Origin: Polytrichum commune
Taxonomy: Eukaryota; Streptophyta; Polytrichopsida; Polytrichales; Polytrichaceae
Assembly: GCA_950295325.1 (NCBI GenBank)
Contig: OX485805.1
Span: 27,017,501-27,081,500, forward strand
Reading direction: 5' to 3'
Length of the DNA: 64,000 nt
The position numbers and the translations under genes were made by a program. Each line of letters starts with the position of its first letter. The first letter of the stretch is position 1. Of this stretch, positions 59,973 through 64,000 are shown piece after piece. Below the pieces are notes generated by a model, which saw nothing but the letters and a program-made list of their open reading frames with translations, had not been told where the DNA came from and did not search any database.

Positions 59973-60099
59973 TACGGTTGTTGGCACTTGCAGGCGCTAG
60001 TCTTGAAGCTCATTGATTGAGTTGGAAATAAAGGTGTGTGTGTGTGTTATGAAGAAAAACAAGGTCCACATATCTGGTCTCCAATTTGCGGAGCTTCAA

Positions 60100-61080
60100 A
60101 AAAAAGACACATGTCACGATGAGATTGGACTATGTGTTCATATTGTAGGATATCATTCTAGGTTCAATAGTGCAAATCACTGGTAGGACCTACAAAGAAA
60201 CGAAGGATCTTTGCATTTACCTTTTATGAGTTTTGCATCTCAACTCCATTTCTAAAATTTGAAATGACAATATTCTTGATGACTCGGGATTGCTAACATA
60301 CCGATGATCCGATTCAATGGCCATACTTTTAGGTGGAGTTGGAAGTGCCCACAATATAAGGCGCTCTCGAAGTTCATCATCAAGAGATCGAATTGGAGAC
60401 CACATATGGTATAAATGCATGCCTTATTATGTTGTCACTTTTTCGTAATTAGACACCTATATTTTGGTTGTAAATGGTAAGGCATGTATGTAGAATGGAC
60501 ACCAAAAAAGACACATATCACGATGACGTTAGACTATGTGCTCATAACACAAACTAACTTCCTAGGTTCAATACTTCATACGAGCTGAGAGGGCCTACAA
60601 AGAGAGAAAGAATCTTCACTTGACCTCTCATAACTTTTGCATCTCATTTTTGTCACTCAAACCTGAAATGATAATACGCATCATGATTCGCAATTGCTAA
60701 CATATTGCTAATGGCCATAATTGTCTGTGGAGTTGGATGTGCCTACAATATATATAATGTCCCATACCTTATAATATCCGGTAAACACAAGGTAGATGGG
60801 TCTTAAGTGGCTCGTTTCTTAATCAAACCCCCTATATTTGATTGGTATGTGGTTCGGTGAGGATCAAAGAGCAAACATCACAAAGACACGTGTGTTAAAT
60901 GGGATTGGACTACGTCTTCAAATATTAATAACCACTCTAATCACACTCAATAGTGAACACAATTGGGAGGACATATGTATCCACTTCAGCAATCAACAAA
61001 GATGCACTTCTGATAATCATATCCAAATGAGGGGAGGTCCGATTTTCAATCTACTTTTTGCAAACGTTTCATCGTAGACT
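60100..61080. repeat. Three successive partial copies of a dispersed repeat
   Basis: The motif tgtc/atcacgatgag(a) ... gactatgtgctca ... aggttcaata ... cttttgcatctca ... ggagttggaagtgcccaca occurs at about 60110-60360 and 60505-60755, and partly at 60885-61040. Fragments also lie at 13860-13915, 47070-47340 and 48630-48745. No coding frame; probably a non-autonomous transposon family whose ends I could not fix. Confidence 0.65.
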
Positions 61081-61689
61081 TGGTAACGCAACACGCGTTT
61101 TGTTGTGGAAATCCTATTGGTAGAAGTTGCAGAACATAAAAACCAAACCAAATAACACCCATGTACCTTTTATAAGTGTCTCCTTACTGACATTCCATAA
61201 AGAAAGCCCCCTGGACCCATGTGGGAGCTTGGTGAGTAAGAAGATGCACCTGAAATATGAATGCGGGCAGGCAACTCCCCCCAACTTTCACCCCCGTTAT
61301 TATTAGCTCAGACGTTTCCAGTCATTGTAGGAAGCCACACCAGAAAATACCATCTCTCAATTTATGTGGTCCGACTTGCCACAGTAGATCGCAAACTATC
61401 TTCATGCGACAAAAAGCGTACTTGTGCCTTATGTGGTCACTCTTCTTATTAATGAGTCAAACGCCTATATTTGAGTGGTATATGACAAGACTTGCAGTTA
61501 AGAATGGAGGACAACAAACACTAGATGCCTATATATATATATATATGAGACTTGGGTAACACATCACACATCGATGAAAATCGTCATGCGTCGTTGAGAA
61601 AAAATTTAAATCTTTCACAGTACACTGTTGCGGCGTTTAGTGTCACGTGTGTAATAGTGTCACTTACCCTATTTTGAAGCATATGCTAG
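61081..61689. other. Intergenic DNA, no gene seen
   Basis: Short ORFs in overlapping frames and a small TA run at about 61532-61546. Nothing recognisable. Confidence 0.35.
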
Positions 61690-62815
61690 GTTACACTAAT
61701 CATCATCAACGTCATCATCAGTCTCACCTCATGACACTTGGCATTCAAATGCTTATACTGATATCTTGGCATGAGTATGTTCAATAGTGTTGTGAGGTGT
61801 ATGCCTATGTAATACAATGGTTGACTAAAGTGTACACAAATGACACTTGACGTTAGTATAATCAAGAATATCTTACCGTTGCATACTAAAATGTAAACAT
61901 ATGACACTTGCTATTAGTATGGTCAAAAATATCTTCCCCTTGGATATTAAATTGCAAATCTATCATCTCAAGTATCCCAATCTGCTATGCTAAATGTCAC
62001 GGTGTTAATATTGTTTCAATTCAAAAAGTTACTTATGTTGACGTATAGTATCATGTTGACAATTAGCAGATGTGACACTTTGAGACCCCTGGGCATCTAG
62101 TTTAGATTGTTCGCCAATAGTGTGCATGACACTAAATACCAAAAATAATGTAGTACATTTGTAGATTCTTTCACCGACATCTGACGTGGTAGTGACTTGT
62201 GAGAAAGATATATGCTACGATGAAATAAGACTATGTGCTCCAAACATAAGCATTGTTCTGGTGCAAATTGTTAACACAACTGGGAAGGCATATGTGATAC
62301 TGGACGAGTTATAAAATGTCAACCCCCTTTACCTCAATAATACCACACCATTAATAATACTTAGTGTCACGTAGATTATTTGCGAAAGGCCTAAACTAGA
62401 TGCCTAGATGTTTCAAAGTGTCATGTCCACTAATTGCCAATATAATCATATTTGTCAACGTAAGTAAAATTTTAAGTGAAAATTTATTTATATTGTACAT
62501 TTAGCATACCACATTGAGATACTTGAGATGATGGTTTTGCGATTTAGTATGCAAGAGGAAGCTATTGTTGAGCAAACTAATGGTGGGTGTCGTGTGTTTA
62601 CATTTTAGTATGCAAGAGGTCGATATTCTTGAGCATACTAATGCCAAGTATCATTTGTGTACACTTTTAGTGAACTTGTAGACCATTGTGTAACATAGTC
62701 ATACATGTCACAACACTATTAAACATACTCATGCCAAGATATTACTAAGCGCACTTGAATGCGAAGTGTCACAAAGTAACACTAATGGTGATGTTGTTGA
62801 TCATAAGTATAACAT
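61690..62815. repeat. Large foldback, arms ~465 bp, spacer ~190 bp
   Basis: The left arm (61690-62155) and right arm (62340-62815) are imperfect inverted copies. Matching strings in order include gacactt(g/c)gcattcaa, atatcttggcatgagtatgtt, aatagtgttgtga, gtgtacacaaatga(c/t)actt, gcatactaaaatgtaaaca, atcatctcaagtat and aggcatctagttta-like. Transcription across it would make a long double-stranded RNA. It could be a foldback transposon or an inverted duplication. Confidence 0.82.
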
Positions 62816-63717
62816 ATTGTAAGTCACAAACACGGGGCCGACATTCCCTGAAAATTAGAAACTACATGTAACCAAAGATAGCATCTTTTTTAATGATGAT
62901 ATCAAAAAAATCAAAGTGGTTTCAAAATAAAGTAGGTTCCACACAATATGTGACTTTGATATCAACATAATGTAGGGTGTTATAGATTCCATGAAATTAG
63001 GTTTGTATTATTTCTAAGATACCATGGTATAAAGAATTGCAAAAGAGTTTTAGTGTATACATTCCCATGCCCCGCCCATAGTGGATGAAAAATGGGTTGA
63101 AGAACATTGGATGATGGGTTTAGGCAAGCAATGTGGAGGAGTTGGTTTTAGGTCAGGGCGTCACATTATGACAATTTGGTGTTTTGTTGGCATCTACAAA
63201 TTGTACACTCTTTTACTTTTTTTTACTTTTTCACATGAATAAAAATGCACCATGACTTTCATCACTCTACTTGGGGATGTCATCGGTTTATGCTTCCGCA
63301 ATAAATACATTTCTTGTTGCTCTTGAGTGTGTATCAATTTTTTGTATGTATGTCTTGCATTGCGGCTTTGTGAAATTGCTTTGAGGCTAAACCGCATTGC
63401 AATGAATATAAGCTTTGCCTTCTGAGATGGTTTTTGAATTGAACCAAAGTTTGGCCTAGGTCGGACAACCTGCTAGGCTTGGCCACGTGTGGAGGATAAT
63501 CATAGGGCATAAGCACTCTTCTGACCAACCACTTGTTGATTTATGATAAGCATATGGTACATGAAAATGACTAACCCCAACATTTCAAAGCAATTGAAAA
63601 ATACTACCAAATTTGCACAATTAGACAATTTACCTTATTTGAATGGGTCATTTAATTGCTTGTGAGCAAGATAATACCCCCCCAAACAATAACATCCTCA
63701 CCGCACATGGTTCCCAT
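62816..63717. other. Intergenic DNA, no gene seen
   Basis: AT-rich. Minus-strand short ORFs at 63194-63528 overlap and lack any known domain. Confidence 0.35.
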
Positions 63718-63949
63718 CAATGATCGGGGAGAACCAACCAACAATTAGTTACAGATGAACCGGTTGAGTTGTGAGAAATAACCAGTTATAGTCCAAGACT
63801 GCAGGAAAATTACCGATCAATTTTAAAGGAATATATAGAATACACCCCAATTTAGTAAAGGAAACATGAAGAATGTCAACATGTAACCGGTTGGACTTGC
63901 AAACACCAGAATCTCAGCCGATTACACCCAAAAATCTCCCGGATCATTG
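63718..63949 (+). mobile_element. hAT-type MITE, family 1, copy F
   Basis: 232 bp with terminal inverted repeats CAATGATCGGGGAGA and TCTCCCGGATCATTG (14 of 15 matching). Exact 8-bp duplications, gttcccat, lie at 63710-63717 and 63950-63957. This is the cleanest member of the family and fixes its borders. Confidence 0.92.
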
Positions 63950-64000
63950 GTTCCCATACGTCACACTAAGTGTCAACCCCATGGCCTCAAAATAGAGTAA

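Noticed and set aside
61690-62815. CRISPR-like or satellite array
   Set aside because: The repeats are inverted arms, not regularly spaced direct repeats, and the DNA is eukaryotic.

Overview
The window is nuclear DNA from a land plant. It holds intron-split genes with GT/AG borders, an A-type cytochrome P450, a cinnamoyl-CoA-reductase-like enzyme, plant-type PIF/Harbinger and hAT transposon remnants, and a short stretch of the plant telomere repeat. It is AT-rich and gene-poor, with introns of a few hundred to about 1500 bases. A haem-dependent oxidative N-demethylase-like gene beside an F-box/LRR/ankyrin gene makes me lean toward a seed-free plant (lycophyte, fern or bryophyte). That is inference; no lineage marker settles it.

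Layout. 1-0.7 kb: a tiny single-exon ORF resembling the mitochondrial import subunit TOM5. 3.1-7.7 kb (minus): a six-exon CCR/DFR-like reductase, rebuilt completely (352 codons), with decayed copies of one exon in an intron and a ~137-bp tandem array upstream. 9.3-12.5 kb: a dead PIF/Harbinger element with a Myb/SANT-like ORF and a DDE transposase broken by in-frame TGA codons. 12.9-25.3 kb: almost purely repeats, including several short elements with exact 8-bp target duplications, a 1.27-kb deleted hAT element, and foldbacks. 27.5-31.6 kb (plus): a possible 67-aa two-exon gene, then the N-demethylase-like gene. 34.0-35.8 kb (minus): a Pro/His-rich protein with an internal duplication and repeated C-x2-C pairs. 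37.5-40.1 kb: a 2.58-kb element with an 8-bp target duplication. 42.2-46.3 kb (plus): a four-exon P450 (525 aa). 49.3-55.5 kb (plus): a six-exon F-box/LRR/ankyrin gene. 55.5-64 kb: repeats, microsatellites and a ~1.1-kb foldback.

The most striking pattern is shared by three unrelated genes. Their introns hold tandem, decaying copies of the splice-site-proximal part of a neighbouring exon, with its flanking intron. The second main result is that 8-bp target duplications and shared ends tie a family of ~200-230-bp elements to a larger element that still carries a hAT transposase C-terminus, so a parent and its deletion derivatives are both visible here. All exon models were made by eye from frame, phase, splice signals and family motifs; none has been checked against transcripts.
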